Source of the DNA: Rhodococcus sp. 105337
Lineage (GTDB): Bacteria; Actinomycetota; Actinomycetes; Mycobacteriales; Mycobacteriaceae
Assembly: GCF_012844225.1 (NCBI RefSeq)
Contig: NZ_JABAGQ010000006.1
Coordinates: 62,001 to 126,000 of the forward strand
DNA length: 64,000 bases
Direction: 5' to 3'
The notes beneath the pieces were generated by a model. That model ran no database searches. It was not told the origin of the DNA and worked only from the letters and a program-made list of their open reading frames with translations. Numbering within the stretch: position 1 is the first letter of the stretch; each line of letters opens with the position of its first letter. A program made the translations under genes and the position numbers. Positions 1 to 9,221 of this stretch are shown one piece after another.

Positions 1-39
1 CCGTACGTAGGTGCCTCCCCACGTCGGCAGGAGACGGTG

Positions 40-1077
40 ATGACCACAGCGCGTCCGAGGAAGCTCCGCCCGGTTCCCGACAAGGAACCGCGCATGGTCT
101 TCCGCACGATCCACGGCTACCGGCGCGCGTTCCGGATGGCCGGCAGCGGACCTGCGCTGCTGCTCATCCACGGTATCGGTGACAACTCTTCGACGTGGAC
201 GGACGTGATTCCGCACCTCGCCGAGAAGTACACCGTGATCGCCCCCGATCTGCTCGGCCACGGCCGATCGGACAAGCCGCGAGCCGACTACTCCGTCGCC
301 GCGTATGCCAACGGCATGCGTGACCTGCTGTCGGTGCTCGGGATCGACAAGGTCACGGTCGTCGGCCACTCCCTCGGCGGCGGAGTCGCGATGCAGTTCG
401 CGTACCAGTTCCCGGGCAGGGTCGAGCGACTCGTGCTCGTGTCGTCGGGCGGCGTCACCAAGGATGTCCACCCTGTCCTGCGCATGGTGTCGGTACCCGT
501 CGTCAGCGAGGTGCTCAAGCTCCTGCGCATACCGGGTGCGATGCCGGCGATGAGGCTCGCCGGCTCCGCGCTGGGCCAGCTCAACAAGTCGCCGCTCAAG
601 CCCGGCGCACTCCTGCACGACGCCTCCGACCTGGTACGTATCCTCGGCGAACTTCCGGATCCGACGGCGTGCCAGGCCTATCTGCGGACCCTGCGGGCGG
701 TTGTCGACTGGCGTGGCCAGGTGGTGACCATGCTCGACCGCAGTTACCTCACCGAGGATCTGCCGGTGCAGCTGATCTGGGGCGACCGCGACAGCGTCAT
801 TCCGGTGGGGCACGCTTACCTCGCGCATTCCGCGATGCCCGGTTCCCGACTCGAAGTGTTCCGCGGCGCCGGCCACTTCCCGTTCCGGGACGATCCCCTG
901 CGTTTCCTCCGGGTCGTGGAGAACTTCCTCGACAACACCGCGCCCCTGCAGTTCGACGAGGAGAGCTGGCGGAAGCTCCTCGTCTCCGGGGTGAGCGAAT
1001 CGCGCATCACCGGCGGCCCGGCCACCCGCATGGCCGTGCTCGACGTGATGGAGTCCGACGAGCGCAGCGCCACGTAG
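40..1077 (+). CDS. alpha/beta-fold hydrolase
   Basis: A 345-residue alpha/beta hydrolase with an intact catalytic layout. The nucleophile elbow GHSLGGG lies near residue 110, an acidic residue sits in WGDRD in the last third, and the catalytic histidine is in GAGHFPF. HGIGDNS near residue 45 is the oxyanion-hole loop. The protein closely resembles the M. tuberculosis Rv2715 type, which sits a few genes from nrdR and lexA there too. AGGAG at 29-33 favours the ATG at 40 over the GTG at 37. There is no signal peptide, so it is probably cytoplasmic. The substrate cannot be read from the sequence; an ester, epoxide or C-C hydrolase role is equally possible. Confidence 0.85.
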   Translation: MTTARPRKLRPVPDKEPRMVFRTIHGYRRAFRMAGSGPALLLIHGIGDNSSTWTDVIPHLAEKYTVIAPDLLGHGRSDKPRADYSVAAYANGMRDLLSVLGIDKVTVVGHSLGGGVAMQFAYQFPGRVERLVLVSSGGVTKDVHPVLRMVSVPVVSEVLKLLRIPGAMPAMRLAGSALGQLNKSPLKPGALLHDASDLVRILGELPDPTACQAYLRTLRAVVDWRGQVVTMLDRSYLTEDLPVQLIWGDRDSVIPVGHAYLAHSAMPGSRLEVFRGAGHFPFRDDPLRFLRVVENFLDNTAPLQFDEESWRKLLVSGVSESRITGGPATRMAVLDVMESDERSAT

Positions 1078-1153
1078 CAGGCCTCGCGGTCCGCTGCCGC
1101 GACGGAACGGCAGCGCGGAAAGGCCCTCGCCACCGGGCGACTAGCCTGGAGCA

Positions 1154-3658
1154 GTGCTGCTTCCCGATCTGATACCCGACCCCGTCGACGACGACACCCT
1201 CTTCGACGCCTTCACCTCCTGGACGACGGATCGGGGACTGTCGCTCTACCCGGCGCAGGAGGAAGCGCTGATGGAACTCGTGGGCGGTTCGCACGTGATC
1301 CTCGCGACGCCCACGGGGTCGGGCAAATCGATGGTGGCGATCGGAGCCCATTTCTTCGCGCTCGCGGCCGGCAAGCGCACGTTCTACACCGCACCGATCA
1401 AGGCGCTCGTCAGCGAGAAGTTCTTCGCATTGTGCGAGGTCTTCGGAGCCGACCGGGTCGGGATGATGACCGGCGACGCCTCGGTGAACCCGACCGCCCC
1501 GATCATCTGCGCGACCGCGGAGATCGTCGCCAACCTCGCACTGCGCGAAGGCCCGGACTCGGACATCGGCCAGGTGGTCATGGACGAGTTCCATTTCTAC
1601 TCCGACCCCGACCGTGGATGGGCCTGGCAGGTGCCCCTCATCGAACTGCCTCACGCGCAGTTCCTGCTCATGTCCGCGACCCTCGGGGACGTGTCGTTCC
1701 TCCAGAAGGACCTCACTCGTCGCACCGGGCGCCCGACCGTCGAGGTCTCGGGGACCGAGCGACCGGTGCCCCTGACCTTCTCGTATTCGCAGGCCCCCAT
1801 CGGTGAAGCGATCGAAGAGCTGGTCACCACTCACCAGGCACCGGTGTACGTCGTCCACTTCACCCAGGCCGCCGCACTCGAGCGTGCCCAGGCACTGACC
1901 AGCGTCAACATGTGCACGAAAGCCGAGAAGGAGGCGATCGCGGCCGCACTCGGCGAATTCCGGTTCTCGACGGGATTCGGCAAGACCCTGTCCCGGCTCG
2001 TGCGGCACGGCATCGGCGTCCACCACGCGGGAATGCTGCCCAAGTACCGGAGATTGATCGAAAAGCTCGCGCAGGACGGTCTTTTGAAGGTGATCTGCGG
2101 CACCGACACGCTGGGTGTCGGAATCAACGTTCCGATCCGCACGGTGCTGCTCACCGGACTGACCAAGTACGACGGCACCCGCACGCGGCAACTCAAGGCG
2201 CGCGAATTCCACCAGATCGCGGGCCGCGCCGGCCGGGCCGGGTACGACACCATGGGCACGGTCGTCGTGCAGGCGCCCGAGCACGAGATCGAGAACGTCC
2301 GGGCCCTCGCGAAGGCGGGCGAGGACCCGAAGAAGCGCCGCAAGGTGCAGCGGAAGAAGGCGCCGGAGGGGTTCGTCTCGTGGGGTGAGGGCACGTTCGA
2401 CAAGCTCATCGTCGCGTCGCCGGAACCGATGCAGTCGCGGTTCGCCGTGAGCAACTCGATGCTGCTCAACGTGATCGCGCGGCCCGGCAACTGTTTCGAC
2501 GCCATGCGGCATCTGCTCGAGGACAATCACGAACCCCGGCCCGCGCAGCGCAAGCACATCCTCAAGGCGATCTCCCTCTACCGGGGTCTGCTCCAGGCCG
2601 GTGTGGTCCAGCAACTCGACGAACCCGACGAATACGGCCGCAGGGCCCGGTTGACGGTCGATCTCCAGCGCGATTTCGCGCTGAACCAGCCGTTGTCGCC
2701 TTTCGCACTGGCCGCGATCGAACTGCTCGACATCGATGCTCCCGGCTACGCCCTCGATGTCGTCTCGGTGATCGAATCGACGCTCGACGATCCCCGGCAG
2801 ATCCTCATGGCGCAGCAGCACGCGGCACGCGGGGAAGCCGTGGCCCAGATGAAGGCCGACGGTATCGAGTACGACGAGCGCATGGAATTGCTGGAGGAGG
2901 TCACCTGGCCGAAGCCGCTCGCCGAGCTGCTCGATCCGGCGTTCGAGACCTATCGCGGGGGCCATCCCTGGGTGTCGGAGACGCCGTTGTCCCCGAAATC
3001 GGTGGTGCGCGACATGATCGAGCGCGCGATGACCTTCTCCGAATTGGTGAGCCACTACGGTCTCGCGCGATCGGAAGGGCTCGTGCTGCGGTACCTCGCC
3101 GACGCCTACCGCGCGCTGCGCCAGACGGTGCCGGACGTGGCGCGCACCGAGGAACTCGAGGACATCATCGAGTGGCTCGGTGAGCTCATCCGGCAGGTCG
3201 ATTCGTCCCTGCTCGACGAATGGGAATCGCTGACGAACCCGGGTGTCGAATCGGACGACCAGCAGGTCGCGTTCGGGGCCGACGTTCCGCGGCCGCTGTC
3301 CGCGAACACGCGTGCCTTCAAGGTCATGGTCCGCAATGCGATGTTCAAGCGCGTGGAACTCGCGGCGCGCCGCCGTTGGTACGACCTCGCCCAGCTCGGT
3401 GACGGTCTGGATGCGGAGGACTGGGAGGACCTCCTCGAGTTGTACTTCGAGGAGTACTCCGAGATCGGTACCGGGCCCGACGCCCGTGGGCCGCAACTCT
3501 TCTCGGTGGAGATGGACACCGACGTGTGGCGGGTCCGCCAAACGCTGCACGATCCTCAGGGCGACCACGGATGGGCACTGCTCGCCGAGGTCAACCTCGC
3601 GGAGTCGGATGCGGCAGGCGAGGTGGTGTTCGACGAGTTCGAGGTGGCAGAGGGCTGA
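1154..3658 (+). CDS. DEAD/DEAH-box RNA/DNA helicase, DUF3516 type
   Basis: An 834-residue superfamily 2 helicase. Motif I is TPTGSGKS (about residue 53), motif II is the unusual DEFH in MDEFHFYSD, motif III is MSATLGD, and motif VI is HQIAGRAGRAGYD. The long C-terminal part has no extra recognisable domain and matches the Ski2-like group that carries DUF3516 in actinobacteria. The start is a GTG with no strong upstream ribosome site. It follows the hydrolase by about 75 bases and may be co-transcribed with it. A role in RNA or DNA remodelling is inferred from the family; the exact substrate is unknown. Confidence 0.85.
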   Translation: MLLPDLIPDPVDDDTLFDAFTSWTTDRGLSLYPAQEEALMELVGGSHVILATPTGSGKSMVAIGAHFFALAAGKRTFYTAPIKALVSEKFFALCEVFGADRVGMMTGDASVNPTAPIICATAEIVANLALREGPDSDIGQVVMDEFHFYSDPDRGWAWQVPLIELPHAQFLLMSATLGDVSFLQKDLTRRTGRPTVEVSGTERPVPLTFSYSQAPIGEAIEELVTTHQAPVYVVHFTQAAALERAQALTSVNMCTKAEKEAIAAALGEFRFSTGFGKTLSRLVRHGIGVHHAGMLPKYRRLIEKLAQDGLLKVICGTDTLGVGINVPIRTVLLTGLTKYDGTRTRQLKAREFHQIAGRAGRAGYDTMGTVVVQAPEHEIENVRALAKAGEDPKKRRKVQRKKAPEGFVSWGEGTFDKLIVASPEPMQSRFAVSNSMLLNVIARPGNCFDAMRHLLEDNHEPRPAQRKHILKAISLYRGLLQAGVVQQLDEPDEYGRRARLTVDLQRDFALNQPLSPFALAAIELLDIDAPGYALDVVSVIESTLDDPRQILMAQQHAARGEAVAQMKADGIEYDERMELLEEVTWPKPLAELLDPAFETYRGGHPWVSETPLSPKSVVRDMIERAMTFSELVSHYGLARSEGLVLRYLADAYRALRQTVPDVARTEELEDIIEWLGELIRQVDSSLLDEWESLTNPGVESDDQQVAFGADVPRPLSANTRAFKVMVRNAMFKRVELAARRRWYDLAQLGDGLDAEDWEDLLELYFEEYSEIGTGPDARGPQLFSVEMDTDVWRVRQTLHDPQGDHGWALLAEVNLAESDAAGEVVFDEFEVAEG

Positions 3659-3696
3659 CGCGGTTCGGGCACGCGCCGTACCGGTAACCTGACCAG

Positions 3697-4476
3697 GTGA
3701 ACGAAGAGTCCGCGCAGGCGTTCCGGCTGGCCTATGTCCCTGGGGTCACCCCCACCAAGTGGGTCCGGGTGTGGATCGAACGTATGCCGGACGTCCCGAT
3801 CGAACTCGTCCCCGTGGAACCGACGGCGGGCGCCGACCCCCTGCGGGACGGAAGCGCCGACATCGCTCTGCTGCGCCTGCCGCTCGAGCGGGACGGACTG
3901 TCGGTGATCAACCTCTACACCGAGGCATCCGTGGTGGTTGTTCCGAAGGAACACGCGATCGCCGCCGTCGACTCCGTCTCCGTCGCCGATCTCGCGGACG
4001 AAACGGTGCTGCACCCGCTCGACGAAGTGCTGGACTGGGCCACCTTCCCCGGCGAAGAGGCGTTCGAGCGACCCGCCGACACGGAGACCGCGATCTCCCA
4101 CGTGGCCTCCGAGGTCGGTGTGCTCGTCACTCCTCAGTCGCTCGCCCGCCTCCACCATCGCAAGGACCTCACCTACCGGCCCGTCACCGATGCGCCCGCA
4201 TCGCAGGTCGGGCTCGTGTGGATGACCGAGAACACCACCGATCTCGTCGACACGTTCGTCGGTATTGTCCGCGGCCGCACCGCCAACAGTTCCCGGGGAC
4301 GGCAACAGGATTCGGAAACCCCCGCGGAGAACACCAAGGACCGCAAGGGTCCTCGGCGCGGGGAACGACAAGGATCCCAGCCGCGGCGCGTCGTCGGCGA
4401 CAAGAAGCAGAAGGCACGAGGCGGCAAAGCCACCCGGCCCAAGGGTTCGGGCCGGCCCCGCAAGGGACGCGGCTGA
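3697..4476 (+). CDS. orphan LysR-type effector-binding domain protein with basic tail
   Basis: A 259-residue protein whose residues 8 to 190 resemble the type 2 periplasmic-binding fold of LysR regulators (LAYVPGVTPTKW, DIALLRLPLE, VVVPKEHAIA, GVLVTPQSLARL). It has no helix-turn-helix: residue 1 begins almost directly at the effector domain. The last 60 residues are rich in Lys, Arg, Gly and Pro (DKKQKARGGKATRPKGSG). It starts at a GTG 38 bases after the helicase and ends 7 bases from the convergent oxyR. It may sense a small molecule, with the basic tail binding nucleic acid or a partner; that is inference. Similar truncated LysR-like proteins exist in actinobacteria. Confidence 0.75.
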   Translation: MNEESAQAFRLAYVPGVTPTKWVRVWIERMPDVPIELVPVEPTAGADPLRDGSADIALLRLPLERDGLSVINLYTEASVVVVPKEHAIAAVDSVSVADLADETVLHPLDEVLDWATFPGEEAFERPADTETAISHVASEVGVLVTPQSLARLHHRKDLTYRPVTDAPASQVGLVWMTENTTDLVDTFVGIVRGRTANSSRGRQQDSETPAENTKDRKGPRRGERQGSQPRRVVGDKKQKARGGKATRPKGSGRPRKGRG

Positions 4477-4483
4477 CGCGCAC

Positions 4484-5413
4484 TCAGGCGATGGGACGGA
4501 CCTGCGGAGGCAGTTGCATCCTGATGAGATCGGCCAGCGCCCGATAGTCGGCCGCGCGGGCGGTGGACGACCGGACGACCAGCCCGACGGTGCGGCTCGG
4601 CGCGGGAGATGCGAAGTACGCCATCGCAAGATCTCCGCGCGCCGTCTCGACCGGAATCGACGACGCGGGAACGAGCGTGATCCCCAGTCCCCCCGCGACG
4701 CACCGCACGACGGTCGCGAGGGATGTCGCGCGGGTGTCGCCGGCCACCGGCCGGGCGTCGACGGACCGGCACAGATCGAGTGTCTGGTCACGCAGGCAGT
4801 GCCCCTCGTCGAGCAGCAGCAAGGGGGCGTTGTCGAGAGCGGAGAGCGGCACGTCCGTACGACCGGCCAGCTCGTGCCCCTTGGGCACGACGAGCACGAA
4901 GTCCTCGGAATACAACGGCATTTCGACCACCCCGGAGATGTCGGAGGGCAGCGCCACCACCGCAGCGTCGAGTGTCCCCGCCCGCAGCGCTCCGAGCAGC
5001 CGCGCGGTCTGGTCCTCGACGACGTGGAGCACCAGGTTGGGCATCGTCACACCGAGCGCGGGAAGCAGATCCGGCAGCACGTAGGGGGCGACCGTGGGTA
5101 TGAACCCCAGACGGAGCGGGCCGGACAATCCGTCGGAGGCGCCGGCGGCCGCGGCGACGAAACCGTCGGCCGCGTCGAGGATCACCTGCGCCTGCGGCAA
5201 CAATCGCGCGCCCGCCGGAGTCACCAGCACGCGACGGGTACTGCGCTCGATCAGGTGGACCCCGAGACCGTTCTCGAGGGCCGCCAACGCCTGAGAAAGA
5301 GTGGGCTGGCTCACATTCAATCTCGTAGCCGCAGTACCGAAATGGCGATACTTCGCGACTGCCACGAAGGCACGCAGCTGCGACAGGGTGGGTTGATAAC
5401 TCTGATCGGACAC
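4484..5413 (-). CDS. oxyR: LysR-family peroxide regulator OxyR
   Basis: A 309-residue LysR regulator. The N-terminal winged helix-turn-helix includes LSQLRAFVAVAKYRHFGTAA and VSQPTLSQAL. The effector domain has cysteines in the region GHCLRDQTLDLC, which matches the redox pair of OxyR proteins. It is divergent from ahpC, the classic OxyR target arrangement in mycobacteria and relatives. I chose the GTG at 5413 (protein begins VSDQSYQPTLSQ) because this places the DNA-binding domain at the usual distance from the N-terminus; the frame is open another 51 codons upstream. It likely activates ahpCD on oxidation and represses itself. Confidence 0.9.
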   Translation of the reverse strand: MSDQSYQPTLSQLRAFVAVAKYRHFGTAATRLNVSQPTLSQALAALENGLGVHLIERSTRRVLVTPAGARLLPQAQVILDAADGFVAAAAGASDGLSGPLRLGFIPTVAPYVLPDLLPALGVTMPNLVLHVVEDQTARLLGALRAGTLDAAVVALPSDISGVVEMPLYSEDFVLVVPKGHELAGRTDVPLSALDNAPLLLLDEGHCLRDQTLDLCRSVDARPVAGDTRATSLATVVRCVAGGLGITLVPASSIPVETARGDLAMAYFASPAPSRTVGLVVRSSTARAADYRALADLIRMQLPPQVRPIA

Positions 5414-5444
5414 GCCTATCAGTCTAGTGCCACCAATCACCTTT

Positions 5445-5458
5445 ACCTTTTGAAAGGT
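5445..5458. promoter_or_regulatory. palindrome in the oxyR-ahpC intergenic region
   Basis: ACCTTTTGAAAGGT is a perfect inverted repeat (ACCTTT, 2-base centre, AAAGGT) lying between the divergent oxyR and ahpC starts. Its location suggests an operator for OxyR or another redox regulator. The sequence does not closely match a LysR T-N11-A box, so the bound protein is uncertain. Confidence 0.4.
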
Positions 5459-5587
5459 TTCCGGCAAGATGGTTTTCATACCGGAGAACGGTCCGACAGG
5501 ATCGTCCGGTAACGCATGATTCCGTGCCGACCGGCGCGGAAGCGCGTGATCGACTCGCTTGTTCACGACTTATCGAGAGGACCGAGA

Positions 5588-6178
5588 ATGGCACTGCTGA
5601 CCATTGGCGATCAGTTCCCCGCTTTCAACCTGAAGGCCCTCGTCGGCGGAGACCTGACCCAGGTCGACGCCACCCAGCCCGATGACTACTTCACCACCAT
5701 CACCAGCGACGACTACGCCGGTAAGTGGAAGATCATCTTCTTCTGGCCCAAGGACTTCACCTTCGTGTGCCCGACCGAGATCGCCGCGTTCGGCAAGCTG
5801 AACGACGAGTTCGCCGATCGTGACGCACAGGTGCTCGGCGCTTCCGTCGACAACGAGTTCGTCCACTTCCAGTGGCGCGCACAGCACGAGGATCTCAAGA
5901 CCCTCCCGTTCCCGATGCTGTCGGACCTCAACCGTGAGCTCGTCTCGGCCACCGGTGTTCTGAACAAGGACGGCGTCGCCGACCGCGCGACGTTCATCGT
6001 GGACCCGAACAACGAGATCCAGTTCGTCTCCGTCACCGCCGGTTCCGTGGGCCGCAACGTCGACGAGGTCCTCCGTGTCCTCGACGCTCTGCAGTCGGAC
6101 GAGCTGTGCGCATGCAACTGGAAGAAGAACGACCCGACCCTCAATGCGGGTGAGCTCGTCAAGGCGGCGCTGCAGTGA
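5588..6178 (+). CDS. ahpC: alkyl hydroperoxide reductase AhpC (2-Cys peroxiredoxin)
   Basis: A 196-residue peroxiredoxin that reduces organic peroxides, H2O2 and peroxynitrite in the cytoplasm. The peroxidatic cysteine is Cys61 in DFTFVCPTE. Resolving cysteines Cys174 and Cys176 are in ELCACNW, the double-cysteine arrangement of actinobacterial AhpC. The ATG at 5588 follows the purine-rich stretch GAGAGGACCGAG; the frame extends upstream but the extension (IPCRPARKRV) is not conserved in the family. The stop overlaps the ahpD start, so the two are translationally coupled. Expression is probably under OxyR. Confidence 0.97.
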   Translation: MALLTIGDQFPAFNLKALVGGDLTQVDATQPDDYFTTITSDDYAGKWKIIFFWPKDFTFVCPTEIAAFGKLNDEFADRDAQVLGASVDNEFVHFQWRAQHEDLKTLPFPMLSDLNRELVSATGVLNKDGVADRATFIVDPNNEIQFVSVTAGSVGRNVDEVLRVLDALQSDELCACNWKKNDPTLNAGELVKAALQ

Positions 6179-6708
6179 GTGTCGAGAACCTGAAGAACGC
6201 TCTGCCGGAGTACGCCAAGGACCTCAAGCTCAACCTCGGCTCCCTTGCGCGTTCGACGGAACTCAACGAGCAGCAGCTGTGGGGCACGTTCCTCGCCGCC
6301 GCGGCCGCGACCAAGTCGCCGACCGTGCTCAAGGAGATCTCCGAAGAAGCTGCCGACGTGCTGTCCGCGGAGGCGTACAACGCCGCCCTCGGTGCCGCGT
6401 CCATCATGGGCATGAACAACGTCGCCTACCGAGCCAAGGGTTTCCTCGGTGACGACTACGCCCAGGTGCGGATGGGTCTGCGGATGAACATCATCGGCAA
6501 CCCCGGCGTCGAGAAGTCCGACTTCGAACTGTGGTCGCTCGCGGTCTCCACGATCAACGGCTGCCACGATTGCACTGCTGCGCACGACAACGTCGTCCGC
6601 AAGGAGGGCCTCACCAAGGAACAGGTCTGGGAGGCCGTCAAGATCGCGGCAACCCTGCAGGGTGTCGCCCAGGCGATCACCACCGCCGAGCTTCTCGCCG
6701 GCGTTTGA
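6175..6708 (+). CDS. ahpD: alkyl hydroperoxidase AhpD
   Basis: A 177-residue AhpD of the carboxymuconolactone decarboxylase fold. The catalytic motif is C130-H-D-C133 with His137 ([10 protein letters not shown]), the same spacing as the M. tuberculosis enzyme. AhpD re-reduces AhpC, linking it to the lipoamide and dihydrolipoamide succinyltransferase reducing system. The GTG start overlaps the ahpC stop codon (GTGA), so the two proteins should be made in coordinated amounts. The gene is followed by a strong terminator. Confidence 0.96.
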   Translation: MSVENLKNALPEYAKDLKLNLGSLARSTELNEQQLWGTFLAAAAATKSPTVLKEISEEAADVLSAEAYNAALGAASIMGMNNVAYRAKGFLGDDYAQVRMGLRMNIIGNPGVEKSDFELWSLAVSTINGCHDCTAAHDNVVRKEGLTKEQVWEAVKIAATLQGVAQAITTAELLAGV

Positions 6709-6727
6709 TCCGCCCTTCCGTTCGCTG

Positions 6728-6759
6728 AAAAGGACCCCTCCTCGGAGGGGTCCTTTTTT
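6728..6759. terminator. rho-independent terminator after ahpD
   Basis: AAAAGGACCCCTCC and GGAGGGGTCCTTTTTT form a near-perfect hairpin with a run of T on the plus strand. The complementary A run lets it also serve the convergent gene that ends at 6781. Confidence 0.9.
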
Positions 6760-6780
6760 GCGCCGTCCCCGGTGCCGCGG

Positions 6781-7503
6781 TCATTCGGGAGGCGCAGCGC
6801 TCGCGGTGCCGCCGAGCGCCCGCCCCGTGGCGAGATCCTCGTCGTCGAGCAGAACCTCGATCTCGCCGCCGAAGTCCACGCCGGGCGCGAGGGGAAGCCG
6901 GTCCCCACTCCAGAACCGGCCCGGGTCGTACCAGTTGCTGCCGCGCCGCCGTTGCTCGAGCAGCCCCATTTCTTCCATCGTCACCGCCACCACCTCTGCG
7001 CAGTAAGCACTTTCGAGACCGCCTCCCCCGGGCACCCGGTCTCGTGCCGTCTTCCGGCTCAGCGGGAGCCGGCCGGCGAACCAGCGGCCCGTCAGCTTGG
7101 CGGTGGACGGGAACGGAGTGCCGTCGAGCCGGGCGACCGTTCGGAGCAACTGGTCCTCCTGCTCGGTGCTCACCGGCACGGAGATCTGCCGCAGCCATGC
7201 ACGCTGCCCGTAGCGGGCGCTCCAGACCTGCACCGCACTGCGCAGGTCGTGCAACTGCACGCCGCGCTGGTGGCGGCCGGTCCACATGTCGGGCAAGGTT
7301 TTCCCGAGTTCCGCGTGCCACATCAACGGCGGCAGGTCGTCGAGCACGACCGCCATCCCGACGTGATTGACCGGAGCGTTGGTGAGGGCTTGGATCGCGC
7401 GATCCGCACCGCTGCTGCCGCGGAAGATCCAGAGATCGCCGGTGCGGGCGATGGACACCGCGTCGTCGAGGGTGATCTGCGACCGAGCCGGGTACGTGGG
7501 CAT
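6781..7503 (-). CDS. papain-like fold (YiiX/NlpC-P60-type) hypothetical protein
   Basis: A 240-residue protein with the order GDLWIFRG, then NHVGMAVVLDD, then AYCAEVVAVTMEEMGLL. A histidine near residue 47 precedes a cysteine near residue 168, the circularly permuted papain-like layout of the YiiX, LRAT and NlpC/P60 superfamily, in which the Cys and His are catalytic. No signal peptide is evident, so a cytoplasmic amidase, thioesterase or acyltransferase role is more likely than cell-wall hydrolysis. It starts 50 bases from the divergent small gene at 7554. The family assignment is by motif reading only. Confidence 0.6.
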   Translation of the reverse strand: MPTYPARSQITLDDAVSIARTGDLWIFRGSSGADRAIQALTNAPVNHVGMAVVLDDLPPLMWHAELGKTLPDMWTGRHQRGVQLHDLRSAVQVWSARYGQRAWLRQISVPVSTEQEDQLLRTVARLDGTPFPSTAKLTGRWFAGRLPLSRKTARDRVPGGGGLESAYCAEVVAVTMEEMGLLEQRRRGSNWYDPGRFWSGDRLPLAPGVDFGGEIEVLLDDEDLATGRALGGTASAAPPE

Positions 7504-7553
7504 ACCCGACAGCCTTCCACGCCGCGCGTGCGCACGACGCTAGGGTCGGGGGC

Positions 7554-7817
7554 ATGGCACTTCGCGGCAGACAGTGGTGGAAGCTTCTCGGCTTGGCCGG
7601 AGTCGTGGGCGTCGCCGCGACCGGAGCGGTGACTCTGCGTGCGGAACGCAAGCGCCGCAGTTACACCCCCGACGAGGTGCGCTCTCGCCTGCACGAACGG
7701 TATGCGCGGGCCGTCGCGCAGCAGGACGGCCGCGGCGACCTCCCGCTCACCCAGGTCCCCGCGGGCGCACCGGCCCGGATCCGCCGTGTGCTTCGGCGGA
7801 TCCGGGATCGCGGCTGA
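7554..7817 (+). CDS. small single-pass membrane protein
   Basis: An 87-residue hypothetical protein. One hydrophobic helix (LLGLAGVVGVAATGAVTL, residues 11 to 28) is followed by a basic segment and a short cytoplasmic domain ending RIRRVLRRIRDRG. It resembles small positive-inside anchor proteins common in Rhodococcus. It ends 4 bases before the convergent aminotransferase. The function is unknown; possible roles include a scaffold or assembly factor. Confidence 0.65.
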   Translation: MALRGRQWWKLLGLAGVVGVAATGAVTLRAERKRRSYTPDEVRSRLHERYARAVAQQDGRGDLPLTQVPAGAPARIRRVLRRIRDRG

Positions 7818-7821
7818 GCGG

Positions 7822-9084
7822 TCAGCCCAGCGCTGCGGCGAATCCGTCCGCGAGGTCGCGGACCTGCTCGTCGGTCATGACGAACGACGGCGAGATCTGC
7901 AACGCGCCCTGTCCTGCCGCCCGCCCCGAGATGCCGTGCGCACGGAGCTGTTTCACGACTTCCGGCGCCTCTGCCGGGTCGGTGAGCTGCACCGCTGCGA
8001 CGGCTCCCAGTCCGCTGCGGACCTCCGCGACGCGAGGATGGTCGGCGAGCGGAGCCAGGGTCTCGTGCAGCGTCTTCTCGAGGCGCGCCGACTCGGCGAG
8101 CAGATTCTCGCGCTCGAGGATGTCGAGGTTCGCCAGAGCGGCCGCAGCGGCGGCGGCGTGGCCGCCGTACGTGTAGCCGTGACGCCACCACACGCCGCCC
8201 GCAAAGAAGGGCTCGGCCACCCGGGGAGCGATGAACACCGCACCCATCGGAAGGTAACCGGACGTCAGTCCCTTCGCGGTCGTGACCATGTCCGGCTGCA
8301 GATCGAACCGGGAGGAGGCGAACCACGAGCCACCGATCCGGCCGAAGCCGGTGACGACCTCGTCGACGACGAACAGGATGTCGTGCTCACGGCAGATGTC
8401 GCGGATCTCGGCGAGGTAGCCGTCCGGCGGCAGGTACACCCCGCCCGCGCCGATGATCGGCTCGCAGAAGAACGCCGCGATCGTGTCGGCACCGACCTTC
8501 TCGATCAGCGCGAGCAGCGCTTTCGCGTCGTCCCAGGTCACTGTCGCGGTGTCGTCCCACAGCCGGCCGTATCCGTCGCCGTTGACCGGGATACCCGCCA
8601 GCGAGGTGCCGCCGACGTGCATGCCGTGGTAGGCCTTCTCGCGTCCGACGAGCAGCGTCTTCGTGGGTTTGCCGACCTCCTGCCAATAGCGTCGCGCCAG
8701 TTTCGCGGCCGTGTCCACCGAATCGGAGCCGCCGGAGGTGAAGAAGATCTTGCTGCCCGGAACCGGAGCGATCGTCGCGAGGCGTTCGGCGAGTTCGACG
8801 GTCGGCTCGGAGGTCAGGTCACCGAAGTTCGAGTAGTGGGCCAGCTTCCCGATCTGGTCCGCGACAGCCGTCGCGATCTCGGTGCGCCCGTGCCCGACGT
8901 TGGTGAACCACAACCCTGCCGTCGCATCCAGGTAGCGGGTGCCCGCGTCGTCCCAGATGTAGGCGCCCTCACCACGGGCCACGACGAATGCGCCGTCACG
9001 CTCGACCACGCCCATATCGGCAAATCCGTGCCACAACGCGCCCACGACCAACTCCTGTCCACGACCAAGATTGTCGCCGGTCAT
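7822..9084 (-). CDS. class III PLP-dependent aminotransferase
   Basis: A 420-residue omega-aminotransferase. The PLP-binding site has SGGSDSVDTAAKLARRYW, the acidic residue in FVVDEVVTGFGRIG, and the Schiff-base lysine in TTAKGLTSGYLPMG. The length and fold match the beta-alanine/GABA/putrescine-pyruvate transaminase group, which transfer an omega-amino group from polyamines or omega-amino acids to a keto acid. The exact amine donor cannot be set from sequence. No neighbouring gene points to a pathway. It probably starts at the GTG or ATG encoding MTGDNLGRGQ. Confidence 0.9.
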   Translation of the reverse strand: MTGDNLGRGQELVVGALWHGFADMGVVERDGAFVVARGEGAYIWDDAGTRYLDATAGLWFTNVGHGRTEIATAVADQIGKLAHYSNFGDLTSEPTVELAERLATIAPVPGSKIFFTSGGSDSVDTAAKLARRYWQEVGKPTKTLLVGREKAYHGMHVGGTSLAGIPVNGDGYGRLWDDTATVTWDDAKALLALIEKVGADTIAAFFCEPIIGAGGVYLPPDGYLAEIRDICREHDILFVVDEVVTGFGRIGGSWFASSRFDLQPDMVTTAKGLTSGYLPMGAVFIAPRVAEPFFAGGVWWRHGYTYGGHAAAAAAALANLDILERENLLAESARLEKTLHETLAPLADHPRVAEVRSGLGAVAAVQLTDPAEAPEVVKQLRAHGISGRAAGQGALQISPSFVMTDEQVRDLADGFAAALG

Positions 9085-9221
9085 CGTATGCGGCGACCTC
9101 GGTCGGGGCGCACACGCCCCGGCCCGGCACCGTGTTCCCTCGAGCCGGTCCCCGGTTTCCGGTTCGACGCAGGCCTCCGCGAGCCCCGGGCCCGGGCGTT
9201 TCGCTAGGCTGTGTACTCAGC

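Noticed and set aside
1007-3568. Very long open frame (853 codons) on the minus strand across the helicase gene
   Set aside because: The plus-strand helicase has full family motifs in order; the antisense product has no motif and is an effect of high GC content.
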